Below the pieces are notes generated by a model. The model made no database searches. It was not told the origin of the DNA and saw nothing but the letters and a program-made list of their open reading frames with translations. Below are positions 7,112-15,735 of a DNA stretch of 64,000 nucleotides, one piece after another; positions within the stretch are counted from its first letter, which is position 1; every line of letters begins with the position of its first letter. Origin of the DNA: Flavivirga jejuensis (GTDB lineage: Bacteria > Bacteroidota > Bacteroidia > Flavobacteriales > Flavobacteriaceae); the NCBI RefSeq assembly GCF_030540765.1, contig NZ_JAUOEL010000001.1, forward strand, positions 372,001-436,000. Direction: 5' to 3'. A program made the position numbers and the translations under genes.

Positions 7112-9367
7112 ATGAAAAATTTATTTCTTTTTTTAACACTATTGGTGTTAACAGTCTGTGCCAATGCGCAAGACAACCAAAAACAACAAGATTCTACCAA
7201 AACACGAAAACTAGATCAAGTGCTTCTTTCTGCTACCAGAGCTAAAGATAAAACGCCAGTGGCATTCACAAATATTAAAAAAGAACAGTTGGAGTCTATA
7301 AACTTAGGTCAAGATTTACCTATTTTGTTAGATCAGTTACCTTCTGTTGTTACAACAAGTGATGCTGGTGGAGGCGTAGGATATACTGGGATTCGTGTTC
7401 GAGGGAGTGATGCCACCAGAGTAAACGTGACTATTAATGGCATTCCGTATAACGATGCTGAAAGCCAAGGGACATTTTGGGTAAACATGCCAGATTTTGT
7501 GTCTTCTGTAGAAGATATCCAGTTACAACGAGGTGTGGGCACATCAACCAATGGCTCAAGTGCATTTGGGGCAAGTTTGAATCTAAAAACCTTAAAGCCT
7601 TCAACTCAAGGGTACGCCACAACTACTAATGTGGTTGGAAGTTTTGGAACCAGAAAACACAATATTAGTATAGGTTCGGGTCTTAAAAATAACTTTTATG
7701 CAGAAGGAAGATTATCTAATATTCAAAGTGATGGCTATATAGATAGAGCAAGAGCCGATTTAAATTCTTATTATTTAGAAACAGGTTTTTTAAATGAAAA
7801 AACAGCTATAAAAGCTATTGTGTTTGGAGGTAAGGAAGAAACCTATCAGTCTTGGTATGGTACGCCAGAAGCAGTTGTGAATAATGATAGAGACGGTATA
7901 CAGGCATTTATCGATAGAAATTTTCCATCTGATGAAGAAACTCAAAATTTATTAAATTCTGGAAGAACCTATAATTTTTATACTTACGATAATGAGGTCG
8001 ATAACTATGAACAAACACACTATCAGTTGCACGGTTCTCATCAATTTAGTTCTAGTTTTTCTGCTAATATTTCAGGAAACTTTACTAGGGGAAAAGGATA
8101 TTTTGAACAGTATAAAGATGACGAAGAATTAGGGGATTACTTTCCTAATAATACAAACGCATCTGATGAAGGAGATGTTATTAGAAGACGTTGGTTAGAT
8201 AATAATTTTTATGCACTAGTATATTCTCTAAACTACACAAAAGAGAACCTGAACTTGTATTTAGGAGGTGGGTATAATAGTTATAAAGGGGATCATTTTG
8301 GTGAAGTTATTTGGGACTCTTTTCCTGCTTCAATACCAATTAGAAGCAATTACTATTTTAGTTATGGAGATAAAGAAGATTTTAATACCTATGTAAAAGC
8401 CGAATATAATATTGGCAATAATGTATTTGCCTTATTGGATTTGCAATATAGAAGGGTAAACTATGAATCTGTTGGAACAAGTTCCGATCTATTAAGCATT
8501 AATGTAAAGGAATCGTATGATTTTTTCAATCCGAAATTGGGATTAACATATAAATTAAATAATCATAGTAGTGTCTATGGTTCTTACGCTGTGGCGAATA
8601 GAGAGCCAAATAGGGATGATTTGACTAAAAACCCAATACGTCCAAAATCTGAACGCCTGCATGACTTTGAGTTTGGTTACAAACTAAGAAAAGCCAATTT
8701 TTATGCTACAGCAAATCTGTATTACATGAATTATAACGATCAGTTAGTTTTAACAGGAGATTTAGATGATGTAGGGGATCCTATTAGAGAAAATGTAGCA
8801 AAGAGTTATAGAGCAGGAATAGAATTGCAAACGGGTTACAAGGTGTCAGATCAATTTAGAGTAGATGCGAATGCTACGTTTAGTCAAAATAAAATAAAAG
8901 CATTTGATTACATCATTTACGATACGCAATATGATCCAAACACATTTGATAGTGTTTCCTATGAACCCGTAGTAACCCAATTTGAAGATACAGATATCTC
9001 CTTTTCACCAAGTGTTATTTTTGGAAATACTTTAACGTATGCTCCAATAAAAAACGGAAGTATTGTGTTACTATCTAAATATGTAGGTAAGCAATATCTA
9101 GATAATACCTCTAGCGATGCTAAAAGTATTGATGCTTATTTTGTGAATAATTTAAATGTATCCTACAAAATTCAACCAAAATGGATTAAAGAAATAGCAC
9201 TTAATTTGTTGGTGAATAACTTATTTAATTCAGAGTATGTTTCTAATGGTTATACCTACAGTTATTTTTACAGACCAGTAGGATCTTCTGATGCGCCTAT
9301 AACTGAGAATTTTTATTACCCACAAGCAACTACTAATTTTTTGATAGGTGCTACATTAAAATTTTAA
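7112..9367 (+). CDS. TonB-dependent outer-membrane receptor, probably for thiamine
   Basis: This 751-residue receptor starts with a clear signal peptide (MKNLFLFLTLLVLTVCANAQ). A plug domain follows (about residues 40-160, with the QLPSVVTTSDAGGGVGYTGIRVRGSD segment), then a 22-strand-type beta barrel that ends in an aromatic residue (ATLKF). No carboxypeptidase-like regulatory domain precedes the plug. A TPP riboswitch in the leader implies that the ligand is thiamine or a phosphorylated form, taken across the outer membrane at TonB cost. It then fits with the periplasm-to-cytoplasm PnuC transporter encoded upstream. It is followed by a long hairpin at 9382-9423. Confidence 0.93.
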   Translation: MKNLFLFLTLLVLTVCANAQDNQKQQDSTKTRKLDQVLLSATRAKDKTPVAFTNIKKEQLESINLGQDLPILLDQLPSVVTTSDAGGGVGYTGIRVRGSDATRVNVTINGIPYNDAESQGTFWVNMPDFVSSVEDIQLQRGVGTSTNGSSAFGASLNLKTLKPSTQGYATTTNVVGSFGTRKHNISIGSGLKNNFYAEGRLSNIQSDGYIDRARADLNSYYLETGFLNEKTAIKAIVFGGKEETYQSWYGTPEAVVNNDRDGIQAFIDRNFPSDEETQNLLNSGRTYNFYTYDNEVDNYEQTHYQLHGSHQFSSSFSANISGNFTRGKGYFEQYKDDEELGDYFPNNTNASDEGDVIRRRWLDNNFYALVYSLNYTKENLNLYLGGGYNSYKGDHFGEVIWDSFPASIPIRSNYYFSYGDKEDFNTYVKAEYNIGNNVFALLDLQYRRVNYESVGTSSDLLSINVKESYDFFNPKLGLTYKLNNHSSVYGSYAVANREPNRDDLTKNPIRPKSERLHDFEFGYKLRKANFYATANLYYMNYNDQLVLTGDLDDVGDPIRENVAKSYRAGIELQTGYKVSDQFRVDANATFSQNKIKAFDYIIYDTQYDPNTFDSVSYEPVVTQFEDTDISFSPSVIFGNTLTYAPIKNGSIVLLSKYVGKQYLDNTSSDAKSIDAYFVNNLNVSYKIQPKWIKEIALNLLVNNLFNSEYVSNGYTYSYFYRPVGSSDAPITENFYYPQATTNFLIGATLKF

Positions 9368-9690
9368 AAAGGAATGTGTTATACCAATTATTATTTATAG
9401 TTTATTTTAAATAATAATTGGTATTAAAAGACTTGAAAAGTAAGTTCAATGTTATTAATTTAAGGGCTTTTATCTCTTCAATTGTCTGGTTGAGCCTTTC
9501 GGCTCCGCTCAAGACAGGCTAAAGTCGAAACCCTCTTTATTTGTTAGAATGATGGGTTCTCAACAAACTATGCTTGCTGCTTTCACAACAAAATATATTT
9601 TGTTGTTCAGTAATGCTCGAATAGACATAAATTCCCTAATGACATTGAGGGCAACCTAACAAATCAAATTATAAACATTTTTTAGACCTC
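9368..9690. other. Intergenic stretch with repeat-like sequence, 323 bp
   Basis: After the 9382-9423 hairpin there is no gene. The segment at about 9480-9530 has the look of a decayed flavobacterial intergenic repeat: GAGCCTTTCGGCTCCGCTC and an AGGC/GCCT inverted pair. Around 9585-9605 a further palindromic AT-rich stretch (ACAACAAAATATATTTTGTTGT) is present. Similar words recur at about 30,590-30,630. Confidence 0.5.
9382..9423 (+). terminator. Long AT-rich hairpin after the TonB receptor gene
   Basis: TACCAATTATTATTTA (9382-9397) pairs perfectly over 16 bp with TAAATAATAATTGGTA (9408-9423) around a 10 nt loop, 15 bp after the stop codon. No clear U tract follows, so it may be an mRNA 3'-end stabiliser, a weak terminator or an interspersed palindrome. 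Confidence 0.5.
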
Positions 9691-10119
9691 TTAATTAAAG
9701 ATTAAGAGGTTATTTCCGTTTAGTTCTACTCTATAATTTTTTAAACTACAAGGTAAGTTGTTACTGCCTAAATACCGTCCAGTAATTAAACTATATGTAT
9801 TTTCATCTTCACAACTACTGGTGGCTTCTAAACCAGAAGGAACAAGTACAGAACAAGTGCTAGAGATATGATTTGGGTCGCCAGCATCCCATGCATAAAA
9901 ATCTGCACCTGTACTGGCAACAATAATTCCAGCATTTCCAGCATTAGCGATGTACACAGAGTTTCCAGCAAAGGGCAATTGACTATATTGGGGTAAGCTA
10001 AGATTTATGTTAATGTTAACTCCTATGTCTAATAAAAAATTACAATTTTTGTTGTCTATAGAATTTTTACTACAAGACGATAGAATAATGATGCAAATGA
10101 GTGAGAAAACAAGTTTCAT
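9691..10119 (-). CDS. Rieske-like lipoprotein with degenerate cluster ligands
   Basis: I chose the ATG at 10117-10119 because it gives a clean lipoprotein signal (MKLVFSLICIIILSSCS). An earlier ATG would add 14 non-hydrophobic residues. The mature part of about 125 residues follows the pattern of flavobacterial Rieske-domain lipoproteins: YIANAGNAGIIVAS, then YAWDAGDPNHISSTC, then ATSSCEDENTYSLITGRYLG and a terminal KNYRVELNGNNLLI. Where a Rieske protein has C-x-H and C-x-x-H cluster ligands, this one shows DPNH and SSCEDE, so a normal 2Fe-2S cluster is unlikely. It is divergent from greA. Confidence 0.65.
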   Translation of the reverse strand: MKLVFSLICIIILSSCSKNSIDNKNCNFLLDIGVNININLSLPQYSQLPFAGNSVYIANAGNAGIIVASTGADFYAWDAGDPNHISSTCSVLVPSGLEATSSCEDENTYSLITGRYLGSNNLPCSLKNYRVELNGNNLLIFN

Positions 10120-10179
10120 AGTAGTTAAAAAGTTAGAAATGCAATTTACAATAAAAAGCAAATTGAGTTAAATATTTTG

Positions 10180-10187
10180 TATATTTG
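10180..10187 (+). promoter_or_regulatory. Predicted greA promoter (-7 box)
   Basis: TATATTTG matches TAnnTTTG, with a TTG at 10163-10165 as a possible -33 element, though the spacing (14 bp) is short. The leader of about 100 nt contains an inverted repeat, ATGCTGAA (10221-10228) and TTCAGCAT (10258-10265), that could form a leader hairpin. Confidence 0.5.
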
Positions 10188-10291
10188 TTATACAATCTCG
10201 TGTAAGCGGGATTTTTTTTTATGCTGAACTCTTCACTAAATTATGACGAAGTGTGGTTTCAGCATCTTTTATTAAGTTAAACGATGAAGTT

Positions 10292-10765
10292 ATGAGTAAA
10301 GTATCTTACTATACACCAGAAGGGCTAAAAAAATTAAGAGATGAGCTAAAGCAATTAAAGGATGTAGAGCGTGTAAAAGCCTCTAAGGCAATTGCTGAAG
10401 CTCGAGATAAAGGTGATTTAAGTGAAAATGCCGAATATGATGCTGCTAAAGAAGCCCAAGGTATGCTAGAAATGCGTATTGCTAAATTAGAAGATGCCTT
10501 AGCAGGAGCGCGTGTTATTGATGAATCTCAGTTAGATAATTCTAAGGTATTAGTGTTATCTAAAGTTAAAATAAAGAATCAAACTAATGGTATGGAAATG
10601 GATTATACCTTAGTAGCCGATGGAGAAGCAGATTTAGCTTCGGGTAAAATTTCGGTAAATTCTCCCATAGGTAAAGGTTTACTAGGGAAGTCTGTTGGCG
10701 ATGTTGCCGAAATTCAAGTGCCTAATGGTGTCATGAAATTCGATATAATAGAAATTTCCAGATAA
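10292..10765 (+). CDS. greA: Transcription elongation factor GreA
   Basis: GreA inserts a coiled coil into the RNA polymerase secondary channel and triggers cleavage of backtracked RNA. The 157 residues from the ATG at 10292 (MSKVSYYTPEGLKKL) match the usual length of 158; an in-frame upstream ATG at 10253 would add 13 unconserved residues. The coiled-coil tip GDLSENAEYDAAKEAQ carries the catalytic acidic residues, and the C-terminal FKBP-like domain ends with SPIGKGLLGKSVGD and VPNGVMKFDI. The next gene, a HIT protein, is 86 bp downstream on the same strand. Confidence 0.96.
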   Translation: MSKVSYYTPEGLKKLRDELKQLKDVERVKASKAIAEARDKGDLSENAEYDAAKEAQGMLEMRIAKLEDALAGARVIDESQLDNSKVLVLSKVKIKNQTNGMEMDYTLVADGEADLASGKISVNSPIGKGLLGKSVGDVAEIQVPNGVMKFDIIEISR

Positions 10766-10851
10766 GAAGTTATATACCATTACTGTCTAACCAACAAAAA
10801 ATAAGTTTAAGTAAAACATTTTCTGAATAACCTAACGCTCTCAATTAATAT

Positions 10852-11241
10852 ATGGCTTCAATTTTCACAAAAATAGTTAACGGAGATATTCCTTGTTATA
10901 AAATCGCCGAAACAGATGCATTTTTAGCATTTTTAGACGTAAACCCAAATAGTAAAGGACACACACTTTGTATCCCAAAACAAGAAGTTGATAAGATCTT
11001 TGATTTAGACGAGTCGACTTATAATGGTTTAATGAGTTTTTCAAGACGTGTTGCCTTAGCAATAGAAAAGGCATTACCTTGTGAGCGAGTAGGAATGTCT
11101 GTTATAGGGCTAGAAGTACCACACGCACATATACACTTAATTCCATTACATACCATGGAAGATGCTCGTTTTATTCAAAAAGAAAAACTTACAACAGAAG
11201 AATTCCAAAATACAGCAAAAGCTATTAAAGACCAATTATAA
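10852..11241 (+). CDS. HIT family nucleotide hydrolase
   Basis: This 129-residue histidine-triad protein has the catalytic motif PHAHIHLIPL at residues 83-92 and the N-terminal IFTKIVNGDIPCYKI signature of the Hint branch. Such proteins hydrolyse purine nucleotide phosphoramidates such as AMP-lysine. Position downstream of greA is the usual flavobacterial arrangement. Its stop codon is only 1 bp from the convergent gene's stop codon. Confidence 0.93.
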   Translation: MASIFTKIVNGDIPCYKIAETDAFLAFLDVNPNSKGHTLCIPKQEVDKIFDLDESTYNGLMSFSRRVALAIEKALPCERVGMSVIGLEVPHAHIHLIPLHTMEDARFIQKEKLTTEEFQNTAKAIKDQL

Positions 11242-11242
11242 A

Positions 11243-11593
11243 TTAAGCATTGTTCATTATTGATAGTGCTATTACAGCGATAGCTGCTATAATAATTAAA
11301 ATAATAGCAATCCACGATGCTTTCTTTAAATAGGTCGATGCTTTTTTTGGAACAAATGCTTTTTTATGATATTCAAAAACAAGCTCAATATCATCGGTCC
11401 ATTTTACGGGATAAATAACAGTATTACATGTTCTACACTCAATTTCATGGTTAATTTGAGAAGTGATAGACCTATAAAGCTTGGTATTAATTATTTTTTG
11501 TTTAAAAATTAAGCGCAAGCCTTCTGTACTATAACACTCTGGGCAGTTGTTTTTTAATACAACTTCTTTCACGGTAACTAGTTTTTTAGACAT
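11243..11593 (-). CDS. Small zinc-ribbon membrane protein, unknown function
   Basis: I prefer the ATG at 11591-11593 (MSKKLVTVKE), which overlaps the upstream kinase gene by 8 bp; another ATG lies four codons earlier. Two CxxC pairs (CPEC near residue 17 and CRTC near residue 54) suggest a zinc ribbon. A single strongly hydrophobic helix closes the protein (about residues 92-113), so it is probably tail-anchored with the ribbon in the cytoplasm. Co-transcription with the histidine kinase upstream suggests a linked role, but I do not recognise a named family. Confidence 0.7.
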   Translation of the reverse strand: MSKKLVTVKEVVLKNNCPECYSTEGLRLIFKQKIINTKLYRSITSQINHEIECRTCNTVIYPVKWTDDIELVFEYHKKAFVPKKASTYLKKASWIAIILIIIAAIAVIALSIMNNA

Positions 11594-12749
11594 AATTTGG
11601 GGCACGTTTTAAGCTAATTTGTATAGTAGTTCCTTTTTTAATTTGAGATTGTAAAACCTTTATTTTACCATCATGAAAATCTTCGATAATACGCCTGGTA
11701 AGGGATAAACCTAATCCCCATCCACGTCTTTTTGTGGTGTATCCTGGGGTGAAAATTTTATTAAAATCTTTTTTAGGGATTCCTTTTCCAGTATCTGTAA
11801 TACTAACTTTTACATTGTTTTCTAATTGAGAAATCTCAACAATAAGTTTGCCTCTGCCTTTCATGGCATCTATGGCATTTTTTACTAGATTTTCGATAGT
11901 CCAGCTATATAATTGTTTATTAAGGTTTACAGGAATATCTCCTTCTGGAGTTATAATTTCAAAGTCTATAAGTTTCGAAGATCGCGCTTTTAAATAATCA
12001 TAAGAATCAATGGTTTCTTTAATAATATCGGTTACTTTTAAAGTTGGGATGGATCCAATTTTGCTAAAACGCTCTGTAATAGTTTTTAATCGGTCTACAT
12101 CTTTTTCGATTTCAGCAATATAATCTGAGTTTACATGCTCACTTTTTAAAATTTCTGTCCAACCTATTAAAGAAGATAAAGGCGTTCCGATCTGATGAGC
12201 CGTTTCTTTAGCCATCCCAGACCATAATTTATTTTGGGTAGCATTCTTATTACTACTATAAAAAAAGAAGATTACTGCTCCAAATAAAATGACAATAAGT
12301 ATTAAAGCTAATGGATAATATTTTAATTTGTTTAATAAAGGAGAATTTCCGTAATAAATAGTACCAGCAATACTGTTTCCTATTTTTATGCTAATAGGAT
12401 TGTTTTCTTTTTCAAAATTTGAAATTAGTTTTTTAACATATAAAGAATCAGTCATTTTAGTATCATCTATATTGTTATAAAGATCTAAATCACCATTTTC
12501 ATCAATAACAATCATTGGGGTTGTTTTATTGCTAGTAAGAATTTGCAGTGTAAGTTCCCCCATGTTGGAATCAATCTCAGAATTCACAAATTCATTTTGG
12601 GCTAACGACCAATGTTCCATTTTAGTACGCTCTTCCTCTTTAAAGTGCTGAAAAAACTCATAGGTTTTCCATAAAATAAGGGATACAATAACGAAAGACG
12701 CTATTATAATAATCCAACGAAATGCGTTACCATACTTTGTAAAAACCAT
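11586..12749 (-). CDS. Sensor histidine kinase
   Basis: This 387-residue kinase has an N-terminal membrane helix (about residues 10-30), a periplasmic region of about 110 residues and a second helix (about 140-160). A dimerisation domain with the phospho-acceptor in KETAHQIGTPLSSLIGW follows, then an HATPase domain with N-box NLVKNAIDAM, GKGIPKKDF and GWGLGLSL. There is no HAMP domain and no adjacent response regulator, so its partner is encoded elsewhere. It is followed by, and overlaps, a small zinc-ribbon gene. Confidence 0.9.
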   Translation of the reverse strand: MVFTKYGNAFRWIIIIASFVIVSLILWKTYEFFQHFKEEERTKMEHWSLAQNEFVNSEIDSNMGELTLQILTSNKTTPMIVIDENGDLDLYNNIDDTKMTDSLYVKKLISNFEKENNPISIKIGNSIAGTIYYGNSPLLNKLKYYPLALILIVILFGAVIFFFYSSNKNATQNKLWSGMAKETAHQIGTPLSSLIGWTEILKSEHVNSDYIAEIEKDVDRLKTITERFSKIGSIPTLKVTDIIKETIDSYDYLKARSSKLIDFEIITPEGDIPVNLNKQLYSWTIENLVKNAIDAMKGRGKLIVEISQLENNVKVSITDTGKGIPKKDFNKIFTPGYTTKRRGWGLGLSLTRRIIEDFHDGKIKVLQSQIKKGTTIQISLKRAPNYV

Positions 12750-12931
12750 TAACTACTTAGATTGAATTTGTAATATAATGCAAATCTGTTAATATTATTG
12801 TTTAAGATGTTAGTAAATTGGTTTTTAATTGGGCGAAAAATTAATTATTTTAACAGAGGAAAACTAATAATAAACACTAGATTAAGTTTTAACGAATTTT
12901 TTAATTAGTTTTGTTGAAACAAAAAAAGTTA

Positions 12932-13801
12932 ATGACGTCTTTAGATCCAAAAAGCTTACCAACCAGTAAATTACATGGTTATTTATTAAGCGCAGTTGCT
13001 CCAAGACCAATTGCTTTTGCGAGTACTATTGATGTAAATGGAAACCCAAATTTGTCTCCATTTAGCTTTTTTAATGTGTTTAGTGCGAATCCGCCAATCA
13101 TGATATTTTCGCCTGCACGTCGTGTTAGAGATAACACGACAAAACATACATTACAGAACGTTGAGGCGACAAAAGAAGTGGTTATTAATGTGGTGAATTA
13201 CGATATGGTACATCAAATGTCGTTAAGCAGTACAGAATATCCTGATGGTGTGAATGAGTTTGATAAATCGGGATTAACGATGTTGAAATCTGATATTGTT
13301 AAACCTTTTCGTGTGGCAGAAGCTCCCGTACAGTTTGAATGTAAGGTGAATGATGTTATTAAATTAGGAACAGAAGGTGGTGCAGGAAATTTAATTATTT
13401 GTGAAGTTGTTAAACTTCATATTGATGACGATGTGCTTGATGAAAATGGCGTTATAAACCAACAAAAATTAGATTTGGTTGCCAGAGCAGGTGGTAGTTA
13501 TTATACCCGTGCTAAAAAAGGTTTTTTTGAAATACCTAAACCTTTGTCAACCTTAGGAATTGGTGTCGATAGTTTCCCAGAACATGTTAAAAACAGCATG
13601 GTTTTAACTGGAAATGATTTAGGTATGCTAGCGAATATAGAAGCCCTGCCTTCTGATGAAAGTGTTAAAAGCTTTGTTGAAGATTTAGGAGAACGGTATT
13701 CGAATATTAAAAAGGCAACACATAGACAAAAACATAAATTAGCACGTAATTACCTAAGTTTTGGTGATGTTGAGAGTGCATGGAAAATATTATTAAGTTA
13801 A
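12932..13801 (+). CDS. Flavin reductase family / FMN-binding split-barrel protein
   Basis: The start is the ATG at 12932; an in-frame TTG seven codons earlier is not conserved-looking. The 289 residues contain the flavin-binding split barrel near the N-terminus (APRPIAFASTID, NLSPFSFFNVFS, PPIMIFSP), which binds FMN and typically reduces it or holds it for a partner oxygenase. The C-terminal 80 residues form an unassigned helical extension. Neighbouring genes do not name a partner. It is cytoplasmic, with no signal peptide. Confidence 0.85.
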   Translation: MTSLDPKSLPTSKLHGYLLSAVAPRPIAFASTIDVNGNPNLSPFSFFNVFSANPPIMIFSPARRVRDNTTKHTLQNVEATKEVVINVVNYDMVHQMSLSSTEYPDGVNEFDKSGLTMLKSDIVKPFRVAEAPVQFECKVNDVIKLGTEGGAGNLIICEVVKLHIDDDVLDENGVINQQKLDLVARAGGSYYTRAKKGFFEIPKPLSTLGIGVDSFPEHVKNSMVLTGNDLGMLANIEALPSDESVKSFVEDLGERYSNIKKATHRQKHKLARNYLSFGDVESAWKILLS

Positions 13802-13829
13802 AATACTAATAGAATATAAATAATAATTA

Positions 13830-14207
13830 ATGGAAGTTCAAGGAAGAATAAAAATGGTAGGAGAAACTCAAACTTTTGGGAGTAATGGGTTTAGAAAAAG
13901 AGAGGTTGTAATAACAACGGAAGAGCAATACCCACAGCATATCCTAGTGGAGTTTGTTCAGGACAAAACAGATTTATTAAACAGTTATCAAGTAGGACAA
14001 CAAGTTAAGATTAGTATTAACCTACGAGGTAGAGATTGGGTAAATCCACAAGGAGAGACTAAATACTTTAACTCTATTCAAGGTTGGAGAATTGAAGCTT
14101 TACAAGCCGAAGCTTCAGGTGAAAACATGCCACCTGTACCACCAGCAGATGCTTTTGAACCAGCTGGAGATTTAAAAGAAGGCGATCACGACGATCTTCC
14201 TTTCTAA
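13830..14207 (+). CDS. DUF3127 domain protein, OB-fold-like
   Basis: This 125-residue protein, typical of Bacteroidetes, starts MEVQGRIKMVGETQTFG and keeps the REVVITTEEQYPQHILVEF and NLRGRDWVNPQG segments of DUF3127. The pattern of alternating strands and an acidic C-terminal tail (DLKEGDHDDLPF, ending in two acidic residues before PF) recalls single-stranded DNA-binding proteins. The acidic DDLPF tip is like the SSB tail that recruits partner proteins. A DNA-binding role is inference. It lies 28 bp after the flavin-reductase-like gene. Confidence 0.8.
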   Translation: MEVQGRIKMVGETQTFGSNGFRKREVVITTEEQYPQHILVEFVQDKTDLLNSYQVGQQVKISINLRGRDWVNPQGETKYFNSIQGWRIEALQAEASGENMPPVPPADAFEPAGDLKEGDHDDLPF

Positions 14208-14500
14208 AACAACTTGTTGTATTAGTTGCTTCACTTATACAGGGAGGCGCAAGTACCGAGCTTGATTCAGTATGTATTTTGACTTAATAAAGAATCAAAA
14301 TACAGAAGGATCGATACATTAAAACCTCAATATTATAATTAATGTTGAGGTTGTTTTGTTTTAAAATATTAATGAAACAAATGAGGTTTCAAAAGGTTTT
14401 GAAGCAGCTGGCAATAAAAACTAGAAATATTTATTAGAATATCTTATAAAACCGCCCTCTGGTTAATTTGAGACTATAGAGAGTGATTAAATAATAATTA
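14208..14500. other. Intergenic region with two hairpins, 293 bp
   Basis: It holds two structured elements. TGTATTTTGA (14273-14282) pairs with TCAAAATACA (14295-14304) over 10 bp. A terminator-type hairpin follows at 14323-14352. Upstream of the first hairpin lies GGGAGGCGCAAGTACCGAG, which is GC-rich compared with its surroundings. No reading frame is evident. Nothing definite is seen from 14363 to the aat start. Confidence 0.5.
14323..14362 (+). terminator. Terminator after the DUF3127 gene
   Basis: AACCTCAA and TTGAGGTT form an 8 bp stem around an AT-rich loop, followed by GTTTTGTTTT. It lies 115 bp past the DUF3127 stop codon, and the first hairpin (14273-14304) precedes it. Confidence 0.65.
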
Positions 14501-15124
14501 ATGAAATACTTAACCCAGGAAATATGGTTCCCAGATGTTAATGAAGCCAACGAAGATGGTATATTAGCAATAGGGGGCGATTTATCTGTTGAGCGTTTAG
14601 TATATGCTTATAAAAAAGGCGTATTTCCTTGGTTTGAGGCTGAAGAACCTATTCTATGGTGGTCTCCAGATCCTCGTTTTGTACTATTTCCAGATAAACT
14701 AAAAGTATCTAAGAGTATGAAACAAATATTACGTAATAAGAACTATGTTGTTACTGTTAATAAAGCTTTTAAAGAAGTGGTTGGAGCATGCTCTAAAATA
14801 AAGCGTGAAGGCCAAGGAGGTACCTGGATTACAAATAATATGATTGATGCCTATATAAAACTTCATGAATTAGGTTTTGCAAAATCTGTAGAGGTTTGGA
14901 AAGATGATATGTTAGTTGGTGGACTTTATGGTGTCGATTTAGGGAATGATGTGTTTTGTGGAGAAAGTATGTTTGCTAAAGAAAGCAATGTTAGTAAGGT
15001 TGGTTTTATAACATTTATTCAGAATACTAATTATAAACTTATAGACTGTCAGGTGTATACAAATCATTTAGAAAGTTTGGGGGCTGAAGAGATTTCTAGG
15101 GATGTGTTTTTAAAATATTTGTAA
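14501..15124 (+). CDS. aat: Leucyl/phenylalanyl-tRNA--protein transferase
   Basis: This enzyme adds Leu or Phe from charged tRNA to proteins with an N-terminal Arg or Lys, marking them for ClpS/ClpAP degradation. The 207 residues have the expected length and the signature GILAIGGDLSVERLVYAYKKG near the N-terminus, then FPWF and WWSPDPRFVLFP, and later GGLYGVDLGNDVFCGESMF. It stands alone on the + strand. Confidence 0.95.
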   Translation: MKYLTQEIWFPDVNEANEDGILAIGGDLSVERLVYAYKKGVFPWFEAEEPILWWSPDPRFVLFPDKLKVSKSMKQILRNKNYVVTVNKAFKEVVGACSKIKREGQGGTWITNNMIDAYIKLHELGFAKSVEVWKDDMLVGGLYGVDLGNDVFCGESMFAKESNVSKVGFITFIQNTNYKLIDCQVYTNHLESLGAEEISRDVFLKYL

Positions 15125-15263
15125 ACAACATCTTACATTATAAATAGTATAAAGAAGAATTGATGGAACAGAAAAAAGGATATTGAAAGATATTAAAAAT
15201 GAAAAAAATAACGAAATATTAACAATGGTAGTCGTTGCACAAGATCAATAAAAAAACAAGATC

Positions 15264-15707
15264 ATGAAATACAGTTGTTCAGTTGAAATAAATTTATCTA
15301 TAGATAAAACAGTGGAGCTTTGGGAAAACGAAACTAATTTTAAAGAATGGCAAGATGGGTTTAAAAGTATTGAACATTTAAGTGGAATACCAAATTCAAA
15401 AGGCGCAAAATCAAAAATAATTTATCAAGGAGAACAGAAAATTGAATTATTGGAAACAATCATTTTATCAGATTTACCTAACAAGAAAATAGCTCTTTAT
15501 GAACACATTCATATGACAAATACTCAGACAACTCGTTTTAAAGTAATCGAAAAGAATAAAACAGAATACATATCAGAAGTTGAATACACGAAATTCAATG
15601 GATTTATGATTAAGTTGATGGCAAAACTTTTCCCAAGTAAATTTAAAGGGCAAAGTCAAAAATGGATGAATCAATTTAAGGAATTTGCTGAAAAAACGGG
15701 TAACTAA
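15264..15707 (+). CDS. SRPBCC family protein
   Basis: This 147-residue protein fits the START/Bet v1-like SRPBCC fold. It opens with a strand (YSCSVEINLSIDKTVELW), a helix and then the NFKEWQDGFKSIEHLSG segment, and ends in a long C-terminal helix (about residues 115-145) that closes the lipid-binding cavity. Such proteins bind hydrophobic small molecules. The specific ligand is unknown, and the neighbours give no lead. Confidence 0.75.
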   Translation: MKYSCSVEINLSIDKTVELWENETNFKEWQDGFKSIEHLSGIPNSKGAKSKIIYQGEQKIELLETIILSDLPNKKIALYEHIHMTNTQTTRFKVIEKNKTEYISEVEYTKFNGFMIKLMAKLFPSKFKGQSQKWMNQFKEFAEKTGN

Positions 15708-15735
15708 ACAAATACAGAAAGGTTTAAGAACATCA

